Shown piece by piece: positions 1 through 8,606 of a stretch of DNA of 64,000 nucleotides. Position 1 is the first letter of the stretch. The number at the start of each line of letters is the position of its first letter. The notes under the pieces were generated by a model, which worked only from the letters and a program-made list of their open reading frames with translations, had not been told where the DNA came from and made no database searches. The translations under genes and the position numbers were made by a program. This DNA comes from Serratia sarumanii. GTDB taxonomy: Bacteria > Pseudomonadota > Gammaproteobacteria > Enterobacterales > Enterobacteriaceae. Location: positions 3,224,001-3,288,000 of the forward strand of contig NZ_CP124750.1 in NCBI RefSeq assembly GCF_029962605.1, read 5' to 3'.

Positions 1-19
1 AGGCCCGCCAAGCGGGCCT
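1..19 (-). terminator. Hairpin after the nitroreductase gene
   Basis: An 8-bp perfect inverted repeat (AGGCCCGC / GCGGGCCT) with a 3-nt loop lies 16 bp past the stop of the minus-strand nitroreductase gene. Any downstream T-run falls outside the window, so termination is likely but not shown. Confidence 0.55.
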
Positions 20-35
20 CGGCAAGAACGGGCGA

Positions 36-623
36 TCACAGCGTGAAATTCAGCCCTTCGCTGACGGTCTTGCCCAGCGGCAGGCGGCCCGACGGCGCCT
101 CTTTTTCCTGCAGGAAATCTGGCAGGCGGGCTTTGTCACCCGGTTTGCCGATCGCCACCATGGCGTGCACCGCATAGTCGTCCGGCAGCTGCAGCGCCGC
201 TTTGATCTTGTCGTGGTGAATGCCGCTCATGCAGTGGGTCAGCCAGCCTTTCAGGTGCGCCTGATGCGCCAGGCTGGCCCAGGCGGCGCCGGTATCGAAC
301 GCGTGGGTCGGGTTGTCCACCAGCCGTTCGCCGTTCAGGCTGGTGGTTTTGGAGACGATCACCACCAGCGCCGAGGCGTGCTGCGCCCAGCCGCGGTTGA
401 AGTCGATCAGGAATTCCAGGTAGTTCTCCCAGCTGTCGGAACCGTGCTTGCTATAGGCAAAGCGCCACGGCTGAATGTTGTAGGCCGAAGGCGACCAGCG
501 CGCCGCTTCAAAAAAGCTCAGCAGCGTTTGATCGTCGATGGCGTCGTTGGCCATCGCGCGCGGCGACCAGCGTTCGATAAATTGCGCATCAATCGGATAA
601 TCGGAAGTTCTTGGCTGGTTCAT
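36..623 (-). CDS. Nitroreductase family protein
   Basis: FMN-dependent NAD(P)H oxidoreductase of the nitroreductase fold, 195 aa, cytoplasmic, probably homodimeric. The N-terminus has the FMN phosphate-binding RWSPR motif (about residues 18-22) and the family segment ARWSPSAYNIQPWRF (41-55); a basic Gly/Lys stretch near 157-165 is the usual C-terminal flavin contact. The length is normal for the short, single-domain members. Substrate cannot be told from sequence. A LysR gene lies 69 bp upstream on the same strand and may regulate it, and a flavin reductase lies beyond that. Confidence 0.85.
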   Translation of the reverse strand: MNQPRTSDYPIDAQFIERWSPRAMANDAIDDQTLLSFFEAARWSPSAYNIQPWRFAYSKHGSDSWENYLEFLIDFNRGWAQHASALVVIVSKTTSLNGERLVDNPTHAFDTGAAWASLAHQAHLKGWLTHCMSGIHHDKIKAALQLPDDYAVHAMVAIGKPGDKARLPDFLQEKEAPSGRLPLGKTVSEGLNFTL

Positions 624-692
624 AGTCGGTTCTCGCAGTGAAGTAAAAACAAAAGTTCGCTGATATTCCCACAGCTTAGGGCGATAAAACTT

Positions 693-1589
693 TTATTTCG
701 TGCCATTGCCCTGCGGCAGCTCCTGCTGCAGCCAGGCGAGAAACGCCCTGACCGGCGGATGCCGCTCGCGCCCCGGCGCGCACAGCACGCTGTACGCGGC
801 GCCCGGTACGCGCACCTCCGGCCGGTACGCCACCAGCAGACCGTTGTCCACCATATCGGACACCATCACCGAGCTCGCGAGCACTATCCCCTGCCCGGCC
901 ACCGCCGCCTGCAGGGCGTAATGCTCCTCGTGATAGCTGCGCATCGCCGCATGGCGCTGCCACCAGTCCACGCCGGCGGCCCGGCACCAGTCGCGCCAGC
1001 CGCTGTCGTACAGCGCCGAATCCCCCCATTTGACGGTGATCAGCACCGGGTTTTCCGGTTCGGCGGCGGCCAGCCCCGGCGCCGCGTAGACGCCAAAGCT
1101 TTCCTCCAGCCGCGCCGTCTGATGCAGCGCGGGATAGTGCGCGCGGCTGTAGCGCACCGCCACGTCCACGCTGGCGTCCTGCTGCAGATCGATCACCTCG
1201 GCGCAGGCCTCCAGGCGCACCAGATAGTGCGGGTAGGCCTGGTAGAAACGCCCCAGGCGTGGCACCAGCCACAGCGCCGCGAAAGAGTGCGTGACCGAGA
1301 CGCACAGCGATCCGGTACTGGGCTGCGGCCGCAGGCCTTCGAGCGTAGCGGCGACGTCCAGCAGCGCGCCGTGCACCCCGGCAAACAGCGTTTCGCCTTT
1401 CGGCGTCAGCCGCACGCCGCGCGGCACCCGCTCGAACAGCGCAAACCCCAACTGTTGCTCCAGCGCTTTGATCTGGTGCGAAATCGCCGTCGGCGTCACC
1501 GCCAGCTCGGCCGCCGCCAGCTTGAAGCTGCGCAGGCGAGCGGCAGATTCAAAGGTGCGTAATGCGTTGACGGGCAGCGTGGCGAACAT
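693..1589 (-). CDS. LysR-family transcriptional regulator (GcvA-like)
   Basis: 298-aa LysR-type regulator. Residues about 7-65 form the winged HTH (FKLAAAELAVTPTAISHQIK as the recognition region), and the rest is the periplasmic-binding-like effector domain. The N-terminal sequence is of the GcvA/AmpR-like group. It is divergent from the FMN reductase gene at 1705 with 115 bp between them, the usual layout for a LysR protein controlling its neighbour, and is followed on its own strand by the nitroreductase. Target and effector are unknown. Confidence 0.88.
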   Translation of the reverse strand: MFATLPVNALRTFESAARLRSFKLAAAELAVTPTAISHQIKALEQQLGFALFERVPRGVRLTPKGETLFAGVHGALLDVAATLEGLRPQPSTGSLCVSVTHSFAALWLVPRLGRFYQAYPHYLVRLEACAEVIDLQQDASVDVAVRYSRAHYPALHQTARLEESFGVYAAPGLAAAEPENPVLITVKWGDSALYDSGWRDWCRAAGVDWWQRHAAMRSYHEEHYALQAAVAGQGIVLASSVMVSDMVDNGLLVAYRPEVRVPGAAYSVLCAPGRERHPPVRAFLAWLQQELPQGNGTK

Positions 1590-1704
1590 GGCGAAACCTC
1601 TAGAGATGAGTTGAGCTCATCCTGGCAGAAAAGCCGTCATTTGTCGCCTGCCACTACTTGTTTCTAGAGTAGAGCTGAATTCACTTCATACCGAGGAACA
1701 TGAC

Positions 1705-2340
1705 ATGAGTACAACTCATCAATCCAAACGTTTGGTGGTGCTGGTCGGCAGCCCGCGCCGCGACGGCAACAGCGCCACGCTGGCGCAGGCGATCATGGCG
1801 GGCGCCGCCGAAGCCGGCACGTCCGCCAGCCTGCATTTTCTCGATGATTACCTGAGCAGTTTTCTGAGCGATGAGCGCCATACGCCGCCGCCGGCCGATC
1901 GCTACGCCGAACTGTTTCTGGAGCACTTCCTGCCGTCCGACGGCGCGGTATTCTGCACGCCGATTTACTGGTACGGCATGTCGGCGCAAACCAAGGCCTT
2001 TTTCGATCGCTCGTTCAGCTTCTATTCCAACGCCTACCCTCAGGCGGAACAGGTGCACCAACGCATGAGCGGCAAACGCATCGGGCTGGCGGTAGCGTCG
2101 GAAGAGACCTACCCCGGCGCGGCGTTGGGCATCGTACATCAGATCCAGGAGTTCAGCCGCTACACCCATTCCGCATTCGTTGGGCTGGTGCACGGCGCCG
2201 GCAATCAGCGCGGCGAGATCGCCCGCGATCCACGCAATCCGCTGCAGGCCGCCCGCGAGCTGGGGCGCGAGTTTTTCACTCGCCCCTATTCGGATTATCA
2301 GATGGACAGCCCGCGCAGCACGCAGGTGTGGGAGGAGTAA
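1705..2340 (+). CDS. NAD(P)H-dependent FMN reductase / flavodoxin-family oxidoreductase
   Basis: 211-aa flavodoxin-fold protein. The N-terminal beta strand and FMN phosphate loop (VGSPRRDGNSATLA, about residues 12-25) and the CTPIYWYG segment (about 83-90) are typical of WrbA/NADPH-dependent FMN reductases. GAGGAA lies 7 bp upstream of the ATG. It is divergently transcribed from the LysR gene and, with the nitroreductase, could form a small LysR-controlled quinone/nitro-compound detoxification set; that link is inferred from position only. Confidence 0.82.
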   Translation: MSTTHQSKRLVVLVGSPRRDGNSATLAQAIMAGAAEAGTSASLHFLDDYLSSFLSDERHTPPPADRYAELFLEHFLPSDGAVFCTPIYWYGMSAQTKAFFDRSFSFYSNAYPQAEQVHQRMSGKRIGLAVASEETYPGAALGIVHQIQEFSRYTHSAFVGLVHGAGNQRGEIARDPRNPLQAARELGREFFTRPYSDYQMDSPRSTQVWEE

Positions 2341-2483
2341 GCGCGGCGCCCGGAGGCAATTGCAAGCATAACGTTAGCATCTGTCGCAATCTGTTGCGGG
2401 CCATTGGCCCGCCGTTGCCGCGCTTGTATGATACGACGCGGCGCCAGACGGTGGCCGCCGATCTCAAGCGGAAGCGAACTGCA

Positions 2484-3593
2484 ATGTCTAAACAGTGGAA
2501 AATAGCGGCGGCCAACGCCTGTTTATGTCTCTATACCCGCATCGCGGGCAATTTCCGGCCCGCAGCGAGCTTCGATCCGCAGCAATCCTTTGAACGCATC
2601 GTGATTTTCTCCACCAGCGCCCTCGGCGATCTGATGTTCAATACGCCCGCCATCCGCGCACTGTGCGAACGCTATCCCGGCGCGCAAATCACGCTGGTCT
2701 CCAGCCATAAAAACCGGCAGCTGGTCGAAGGCAGCCCCTGCTTTCATGACGTGATTTACTGGGACCACAAGGCCAAAGACATGTTGGGCGTTATCCGGCG
2801 CCTGCGAAGAAACCGGCCTCAGCTGGCGGTCATCCTGCACTCGAAGGCGCCTTACGATGTGCTGGTCGCCATCGCCGCCGGTTGCCAATACCTGTTCAAA
2901 GACGTTTACGGCAACAAACCGAGCGGCATGGAGCGCTGGCTGACCGGCGTCAGCCACAGCAGCGACGGCCATTTGATTCAGCGCAAGCTGGATATGGTGG
3001 GGCAATTGGGATGCCGTACCGACAATCCTGACATGTTCATCCCGGTCGCTTTTCCCGCGCTGGCGAAACCGGCGGGCAAGATCCTGATCGGCTTTCAGAT
3101 GGGCGCCTCCGAAACGCTGCGCCGCTGGCCGGTCGACCGCTTTATTGAGCTGGCGCAACGGCTGCTGGCGCACTCCCCCGACTGTCAGATCGCGTTGATT
3201 GGCAGCAAGGCGGAGCACAGCCTCGAGCGGGAGTTTATGGCGGGTTTGAGCGAGGCGCAGCAACAGCGGGTAGTAAGCCATATCGGCGCGACCACGCTAC
3301 CGCAACTGCTGGCGACGATCGCCAATCTGCAGGTACTGGTGACCGGCGATACCGGCCCGCTCCACCTCGCCGTGGCGTTGAAAACCGCCACCGTCAGCCT
3401 GTTCGTCACCGCTAACCCGCGGCATACCGGCCCCTATCAGGACAGCGAACGGCATCAGGTGATGCACGTGCCGGTTGACAGCGTCGCGCTGAGTGCCGCT
3501 GAGCGACGCCAACCGCTCAGCATCATCGCGGCGGAACAGGTGCTGGAGAAGACGCTAGCGGCGCTGCCGTCCGCACAGTCCCGATCCGTTTAG
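2484..3593 (+). CDS. Glycosyltransferase family 9 (heptosyltransferase-like)
   Basis: 369-aa GT9-family protein, related to ADP-heptose:LPS heptosyltransferases that build the inner LPS core at the cytoplasmic face of the inner membrane. FSTSALGDLMFNTPAIRAL near residue 40-58 and the C-terminal TGDTGPLHLAVAL motif (about 289-301) are the GT9 signatures. The ATG at 2484 was chosen because it begins the conserved N-terminus; the frame is open upstream without a better start. Its 3' end overlaps the convergent O-antigen-ligase-like gene by 71 bp. The sugar donor and acceptor cannot be assigned. Confidence 0.85.
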   Translation: MSKQWKIAAANACLCLYTRIAGNFRPAASFDPQQSFERIVIFSTSALGDLMFNTPAIRALCERYPGAQITLVSSHKNRQLVEGSPCFHDVIYWDHKAKDMLGVIRRLRRNRPQLAVILHSKAPYDVLVAIAAGCQYLFKDVYGNKPSGMERWLTGVSHSSDGHLIQRKLDMVGQLGCRTDNPDMFIPVAFPALAKPAGKILIGFQMGASETLRRWPVDRFIELAQRLLAHSPDCQIALIGSKAEHSLEREFMAGLSEAQQQRVVSHIGATTLPQLLATIANLQVLVTGDTGPLHLAVALKTATVSLFVTANPRHTGPYQDSERHQVMHVPVDSVALSAAERRQPLSIIAAEQVLEKTLAALPSAQSRSV

Positions 3594-4740
3594 GCTGCGA
3601 CAGCAGCAACGCCAGCGGCAGCCAAAACAGGTACCAAAACTCCGCCGGATTGGCGATCACAAACATGCCCTGCGAACTGTAGAACACCAGCATAAACAGA
3701 AACAGGCCCGCCTCCCAGCGCCGCCCTGCGCGCCAGTGTGCGATGGCGAGCCGCGCGCCGTATCCCAGCAGCGCCAGCAGCAACAGGAAACCCACGCAGC
3801 CGCCCTTCAGCAACGCGCCGAGGTACAGACTGTGCGTGGTGTGGTTCAACTCGCCGGTGTAATTGAGAAAGTTAAGCTGCTTGTCAAAGCCGTAGCCGAA
3901 GAACGGCGCCTGTTCTATCAGCGCCAGGCTGTGGCGCCAGATGCTGATGCGAACAAAGCTCTGTTGATACAGCTCGCCAAAGCGCGTCAGCAACATTTCG
4001 CCGATCGCACTGTAAACGACGGCGAGAACCACAGCCAGCGCGCCGGGCAACAGAAACCACAGCCACCGTCCCGGCCGGTGTCGATAAGGCATCGCCACCA
4101 CCACCGCGAGCGCCAGCGCGATCAGCGGGCCGCGGCTTTGCGTCAGCACCATGAATGCCAGCAGCGGCGGGATAAAGCACAGCGCCGCTTTTTGCCCGGT
4201 ATCGCGGAAAATCATCAGGCTCAACAAAATGGCGATGGCGGCGTAACCGGCCAGATCGATCACGTTGCTCGGCCCCGGATTGCGGGCGGTGGTTTCCCGC
4301 AGATGATAAATCGACGGGGCGTCGACCAGCGTCAGATACAAGCACAGCGCCGTCATGCCGGCCAGCATCGCCCACTGCAGTTGATGACGCCGCTCACCGT
4401 CGAGCAGCGTCACCAGCCAGGCGAGATAGAGCAGGATATAAGCGCTGTGGGTCAGGGCCGACGGCATGTCGCCCGGCGTCTCGCCCCACAGCTCGCTGAG
4501 GGAATAATAAAGCAAAAATATCAGCGCCAGCCCGCCGCCCCTGCGCGCCTGACGATTGTCCCACAGCTGCCGCCGCAGCGGCGGCCAGGTGAACACGGCG
4601 GCCAGCCACAGCAGCGCCGCCAGATGAAACAGGTTATTGACGCGGGTCTGCCCGCAAAAGATCGCGCTGAAAAACGCGAAGGCTAAAAACAGCGCGCTAC
4701 CAAAGCGATAACACCGCTCAGGCTTGCTGAAAGTAAACAT
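3523..4740 (-). CDS. O-antigen ligase family protein (WaaL/Wzy_C-like)
   Basis: 405-aa polytopic inner-membrane protein with about 10-12 hydrophobic segments and a long periplasmic loop. The loop carries the Wzy_C/O-antigen ligase pattern with SRGPLIAL before it and HTTHSLYLGALLKGG inside it, including the conserved His. The family joins undecaprenol-linked O-polysaccharide to lipid A-core. Its start overlaps the end of the upstream gene by 23 bp, so the two are translationally linked. Position next to a GT9 gene supports a role in LPS outer-core completion. Confidence 0.82.
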   Translation of the reverse strand: MFTFSKPERCYRFGSALFLAFAFFSAIFCGQTRVNNLFHLAALLWLAAVFTWPPLRRQLWDNRQARRGGGLALIFLLYYSLSELWGETPGDMPSALTHSAYILLYLAWLVTLLDGERRHQLQWAMLAGMTALCLYLTLVDAPSIYHLRETTARNPGPSNVIDLAGYAAIAILLSLMIFRDTGQKAALCFIPPLLAFMVLTQSRGPLIALALAVVVAMPYRHRPGRWLWFLLPGALAVVLAVVYSAIGEMLLTRFGELYQQSFVRISIWRHSLALIEQAPFFGYGFDKQLNFLNYTGELNHTTHSLYLGALLKGGCVGFLLLLALLGYGARLAIAHWRAGRRWEAGLFLFMLVFYSSQGMFVIANPAEFWYLFWLPLALLLSQPKRIGTVRTAAPLASSPAPVPPR

Positions 4741-5626
4741 TGCCGTCCACCTTCTCGAAGATATCGCTGCCGATAGCGCTGTGCAGGGAGAGGTTTTTAA
4801 TCGCGATCTGCTGCTTTTTCATGATCGCGCCGGCGTGTCGAAAAGCGGGGATCACCAGCGACGCCACCTTGTCCGCCAGGAACGTCGGCAAGCGATCCTG
4901 CTCGGTTTCGTAAAAGCGCGGCTGGTGGAAGTTGTTCATGTCCAGTCCGGCGATAAACAGCTGCTTGAAGCCGAGATAGGCGATGATTTGCAGCGCCCAA
5001 TAGGCCACGGTGCCGGCATCGAAAATGCCACAGCGGATATCCTGGCTGAAGCCGAGCGTGCGGTTCGCGATGCAAAACTCCACCCCGTTTTCCCGGCAGT
5101 AGTGATCCCACAGCGCGCCGCTGTCGATCCGGGGACGGTAAATCTTGCAGGCCGCGTCTTCGACAATCGCCAATCGGCAGCCGATCGCCGCCTGTCCAAA
5201 ACGATCGAGAATGCGCGCCACGCCGTGCACGGTGGTGAACAGCGTCAGCGCCGGCCGTTGAATGACATCGCGCACGATCTCCGGGCGGTTATCGATAAAC
5301 CCCATGTCCACGATGACGTAGAAGTGAAAATCCACCTGCCGATGCAGGCAATAGGCGCCGTTGACCCCGATCGCGGGCATGGCGGGAATATTTTCGAAAC
5401 GCAGCGCCTTCACCGACGGGCCGGTAGCCGTCAACAACGCCGGCCCCCGGCAACTGTTGCGCAGTTCGCTCAGCGGGACGATCGGCACCGGCCGGTGCTT
5501 GTACCATAAGGCGGCGATTTCACCGCCCTCGCCGCGCGCAATCTTCACGTAGGGCCAGAGGTTTTCGTTATGCCGATAAGGGCGCGCGTGGGAATAGCGG
5601 TAGATCTGCTTAAAAAAAGAGCCCAT
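4718..5626 (-). CDS. Putative LPS core biosynthesis protein (RfaZ/DUF115-like)
   Basis: 302-aa soluble protein, no signal peptide. An N-terminal LLTATGPSVKAL segment (about residues 65-76) resembles the nucleotide-sugar-binding GPS loop seen in WaaZ and DUF115/MptE-like glycosyltransferase-type folds. It is the first gene of a minus-strand pair with the O-antigen-ligase-like gene (23-bp overlap), which suggests an LPS-core function. I do not recognise the exact orthologue; transferase activity is an inference. Confidence 0.6.
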   Translation of the reverse strand: MGSFFKQIYRYSHARPYRHNENLWPYVKIARGEGGEIAALWYKHRPVPIVPLSELRNSCRGPALLTATGPSVKALRFENIPAMPAIGVNGAYCLHRQVDFHFYVIVDMGFIDNRPEIVRDVIQRPALTLFTTVHGVARILDRFGQAAIGCRLAIVEDAACKIYRPRIDSGALWDHYCRENGVEFCIANRTLGFSQDIRCGIFDAGTVAYWALQIIAYLGFKQLFIAGLDMNNFHQPRFYETEQDRLPTFLADKVASLVIPAFRHAGAIMKKQQIAIKNLSLHSAIGSDIFEKVDGNVYFQQA

Positions 5627-5930
5627 GGTGGCGATGTCCTGTCCAGAGTGCGTGACGATACCTACAGAGGCATCTTTCTGTATGCTCAGAATTTAAAAAC
5701 GTGTCAGCACTGGCCAGGCCGCACAGCGAGTATCTAAATATTCGTTTAGTGAGGCAATTTTTGTAATTTGAATTATTAGTCAGCGTAGCGGCAAGAAATG
5801 TGTCGAAGTGTTATTTGAATGAGGAACTGTTGCCGTGCGTAAAAATACCGTGAATGGCGGCAGCGCCGCCGCTTGGCATTGATGGGGTTTTGTTATAACG
5901 TATCATAACTTTAGCCAAAGGAAGACGACG
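5627..5930. other. Intergenic region, 304 bp
   Basis: Divergent promoter region between the LPS pair (minus) and the small Cys-rich gene (plus). It is AT-rich around 5690-5800. No gene is supported here. The plus-strand end holds the Zur-like palindrome at 5891-5905 and an AAGGAAG ribosome site before 5931. Confidence 0.6.
5891..5905. promoter_or_regulatory. Zur-like operator upstream of the Cys-rich exported protein
   Basis: TGTTATAACGTATCA; its complement TGATACGTTATAACA agrees with the enterobacterial Zur pattern TGTTATAnTATAACA at 11 of 14 fixed positions. It ends 25 bp before the ATG at 5931, where a repressor would block transcription or initiation. The same motif recurs only at 35222 and 35435 in this window. 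Assignment to Zur is by pattern match only. Confidence 0.5.
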
Positions 5931-6173
5931 ATGAAAATCCAGCTGTCGCTGCTGTTTCTCTGCCTGCTGGCCGGTAAGGCCGCGGCGTTTCAGTCGAAAG
6001 TGCCCGAACCGCGCCCGGAACAGGCGCGCGCGGCGGAACAAAACATCGAAAATCTGTTTTACGGCTTTCACGCCATGGACGCCCAGCCGGTGAACATCGG
6101 CAGCTGCGCGGCGGTGCCGGTGGCGGGATGCCAATGCGCGTTCTGCACCCAGCTGCGGCAGGCCGGGCGCTGA
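5931..6173 (+). CDS. Small exported Cys-rich protein, unknown function
   Basis: 80 aa. Residues 1-19 form a clear Sec signal peptide (basic start, hydrophobic core, AAA cleavage region). The mature part of about 60 residues has four Cys: C59, then a CQCAFC cluster at 67-72, plus H47, a pattern suited to binding zinc or another thiophilic metal, or to forming disulfides. AAGGAAG lies 8 bp before the ATG. A Zur-like palindrome overlaps its promoter. I do not recognise a family; a periplasmic zinc-binding role is a hypothesis. Confidence 0.75.
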   Translation: MKIQLSLLFLCLLAGKAAAFQSKVPEPRPEQARAAEQNIENLFYGFHAMDAQPVNIGSCAAVPVAGCQCAFCTQLRQAGR

Positions 6174-6192
6174 GCCGCCCCCCTTATTCAAT

Positions 6193-6825
6193 TCAACTCA
6201 GCGCATACTGCACGATCAGCTGCCCCTTCTTCATCTTTACGCCGGTGATAGCGATCGCGCCCACCTCGCCCAGCGTGGCGACATGGGTGCCGCCGCAGCC
6301 GTAGGCAGGCAGTTCGCCGAAACCGACCTGCCGCATCCCGTCCACCGCCTGTTGGCGGCGCGGCAGATCGGCGGCGATCAAGCGCGCCAGCTCCGCCTGC
6401 AAAAAGTCCGCTTCTATCGTCTGCGCATCCGGCCCTGGCGCGAACGTGATGCGCCCCTCCCCCGGCCAATGATGCGCCTTGACCGGCCGCCACCCCCGGC
6501 TTTCGCCCAGCCAACCGATCAGATGCCCACCGGAGTGCCAGCGGGCGTGCAGCCGACGCTGCGCCTCATCGATTTGCAGCGTAGCCGGCCCGATCGGCAG
6601 CGGCGCGGCGGTAAAGTGCAGCACGGTATCCCCCTGCTGCTGCACCCGCAGCACGGCGACGCCGCCTAACGTCCCCACGTCGGACGGCTGGCCGCCGCCC
6701 TGTGGGTGGAACAGCGTGGCGTCCAGCTCTACGGCGTAGGCGCCCGCCTCGGCCGGCGTACAGCTCAACACCTGCGCCTGGCCCTGTACATCGTCGCTGT
6801 AGTAATAACGTCGTTCGGTCATCAT
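6193..6825 (-). CDS. Alanyl-tRNA editing protein AlaX
   Basis: 210-aa free-standing homologue of the AlaRS editing domain, which hydrolyses mischarged Ser- or Gly-tRNA(Ala) in the cytoplasm. The Zn site is visible as HSGGH (about residues 97-101) and the CGGTH pair near 178-182. The N-terminal half (YYYSDDVQGQAQVL) begins the AlaX beta-barrel domain. It converges on the small exported protein with 19 bp between stops and diverges from the LysR gene at 6908. Confidence 0.88.
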   Translation of the reverse strand: MMTERRYYYSDDVQGQAQVLSCTPAEAGAYAVELDATLFHPQGGGQPSDVGTLGGVAVLRVQQQGDTVLHFTAAPLPIGPATLQIDEAQRRLHARWHSGGHLIGWLGESRGWRPVKAHHWPGEGRITFAPGPDAQTIEADFLQAELARLIAADLPRRQQAVDGMRQVGFGELPAYGCGGTHVATLGEVGAIAITGVKMKKGQLIVQYALS

Positions 6826-6907
6826 TTTTCTCCTCGGTTCGAAGAGCCATTATATTCATGTCATAATCGATGGATAATCCGCCGTCATCACAATGGACCT
6901 TTGCGCC

Positions 6908-7843
6908 ATGAGCACAAATCTTTCTTACGCGCTGTTGCCCGAAATGGCCGTTTTCGTTCAGGTGGTAGAGAGCGGCAGCTTTTCCGCCGCCGCCCGTAAA
7001 CTTGGCACCTCGCCTTCCGCCGTCAGCCGCAGCGTGGCAAGGCTCGAACAGGCGCTGGCGCTGCAGCTGCTGCACCGCACCACCCGCAAACTGCGGCTGA
7101 GCGAAAGCGGCGAAGAGGCGTATGCGCACTGCCGCACCCTGTTGGCGGCCGCCGATGCGGTTATGGCGATCGGCGGGCGCGGCGCCGCGGAGCCCGAAGG
7201 ATTGGTCAGCGTCAGCGTGCCCAAGGCGGTGGGGCGCTTCGTGCTGCATCCGCACATGCCGGAGTTCCTGCGCCGCTACCCGAAGGTGGACGTGCGGCTG
7301 CGGCTGGAAGATCGCTACATGGATCTGATCGACGATCGGGTCGATCTGGCGCTGCGCATTACCGATCGCCCATCGCCCGGGTTGATCGGCCGCCAGTTGA
7401 TGAGAATAGACCATCTGCTGTGCGCCACGCCGCACTACCTGGCGCAGCACGGCACGCCGCAGCACCCGCACGATCTGGCGGCGCACAGCTGCATCTATCT
7501 GGGCGAAACGCCGAGCGACGCGCAATGGAAGTTCCGCCGCAGCGGCAAAACGGTGACGGTCAACGTGCGCGGCCGCTACGCCGCCAACCACACCGGCGTG
7601 CGGCTGGACGCGGTGAAACAGCATATCGGCATCGGCAGCCTGCCGTATTTTACCGCCCGCCAGGCGCTCGACGACGGCGAGATCGTGCAGGTATTGCCGG
7701 AATGGGATTTCCTCAGCAGCTATCACGGCGGCCTGTGGTTGCTTTACGCGCCTAACCAGTATCTGCCGCCCAAACTGCGGGTGTTTATCGACTATCTCGT
7801 CGCCTGCCTGGCGCAGGAGCCGCAGCTAAAGCGCCTTGCGTAG
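6908..7843 (+). CDS. LysR-family transcriptional regulator
   Basis: 311-aa LysR regulator. The HTH spans about residues 10-65 (SFSAAARKLGTSPSAVSRSV) and is of the AaeR/DsdC-like 'FVQVVESGSFSAAAR' type; the remainder is the effector-binding domain. The ATG at 6908 places the HTH normally; a longer in-frame start adds only five residues. It is divergent from alaX (82 bp), its probable target, and its 3' end overlaps the convergent alkB by 18 bp. Confidence 0.87.
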   Translation: MSTNLSYALLPEMAVFVQVVESGSFSAAARKLGTSPSAVSRSVARLEQALALQLLHRTTRKLRLSESGEEAYAHCRTLLAAADAVMAIGGRGAAEPEGLVSVSVPKAVGRFVLHPHMPEFLRRYPKVDVRLRLEDRYMDLIDDRVDLALRITDRPSPGLIGRQLMRIDHLLCATPHYLAQHGTPQHPHDLAAHSCIYLGETPSDAQWKFRRSGKTVTVNVRGRYAANHTGVRLDAVKQHIGIGSLPYFTARQALDDGEIVQVLPEWDFLSSYHGGLWLLYAPNQYLPPKLRVFIDYLVACLAQEPQLKRLA

Positions 7844-8473
7844 CGTGATGTTGATGCGGTGCGGCCCCACCAACGAGTGATAGCCTTCCTTGACCGGCAG
7901 GATGCCGTGAAAACAGAGCCGCGATGGGCCGCCCCACACCACCACGTCGCCGTGCGCCAGCGGGATGCGCCGCGCCCGGTCGCTGCGTTGCAGGCCGCCG
8001 AACTGAAATACCGCCGGCAGCCCGAGCGACACCGAAACGATGGGTGCGCCGAAGTCGTGCTCGTCTTTATCCTGATGCAGCGACAGCTTGCTGCCCGGAT
8101 CGTAACGGTTCATCAGGCAGGAATCCGGCACGAAGCGGCCGAAGCCCGCCTGCTGCGCGGCTTCGTCCGCCAGCGCCATCAGGATCGGCGGAATGGCCGG
8201 CCAGCGTTTGCCGCTGCGCGCGTCGCGTTCCGAATAGCGGTAACCGCGGCTGTCGCTGGTCCAGCCGTTGCCGCACCAGCTCATCGCCACCGACATCACG
8301 TGCCCGCCGGGCGTGGTCAAATGCCGCCACGGCACCTGGGCGACGACGCCCTGCACCGCAGCCAGCAATTCAGGCCCGTGATCGCGCACGAAGCCGTGCA
8401 TCACCACCGCGCCGGGGGCGATCTCTTCGCGCCACGGCGGCGGCAGCGCGTCTTCAAAAAGATCGATTGTCAT
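7826..8473 (-). CDS. alkB: Alpha-ketoglutarate-dependent DNA/RNA demethylase AlkB
   Basis: 215 aa, against 216 for E. coli AlkB. Fe(II)/2-oxoglutarate dioxygenase that oxidatively removes methyl groups from 1-meA and 3-meC. The iron ligands are seen in LSLHQDKDE (HxD) and in the later His of CFHGILPV; the 2OG-binding arginines are in GPHRINITLRK at the C-terminus. The ATG at 8473 begins MTIDLFED, matching the family; an upstream in-frame extension is not needed. It stands alone here rather than behind ada. Confidence 0.92.
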   Translation of the reverse strand: MTIDLFEDALPPPWREEIAPGAVVMHGFVRDHGPELLAAVQGVVAQVPWRHLTTPGGHVMSVAMSWCGNGWTSDSRGYRYSERDARSGKRWPAIPPILMALADEAAQQAGFGRFVPDSCLMNRYDPGSKLSLHQDKDEHDFGAPIVSVSLGLPAVFQFGGLQRSDRARRIPLAHGDVVVWGGPSRLCFHGILPVKEGYHSLVGPHRINITLRKAL

Positions 8474-8606
8474 CGCCAAAACCTGTATGAATACACAGTA
8501 ATCATTGTAACCCGCCGCCGCCGATTGTCCAGCGCCCGGCAACGCCATTGTCGTTGGCGGCAAATTTCTCTACAGTAGCCGCCATAAAATCAATCACTCA
8601 CCAGGA

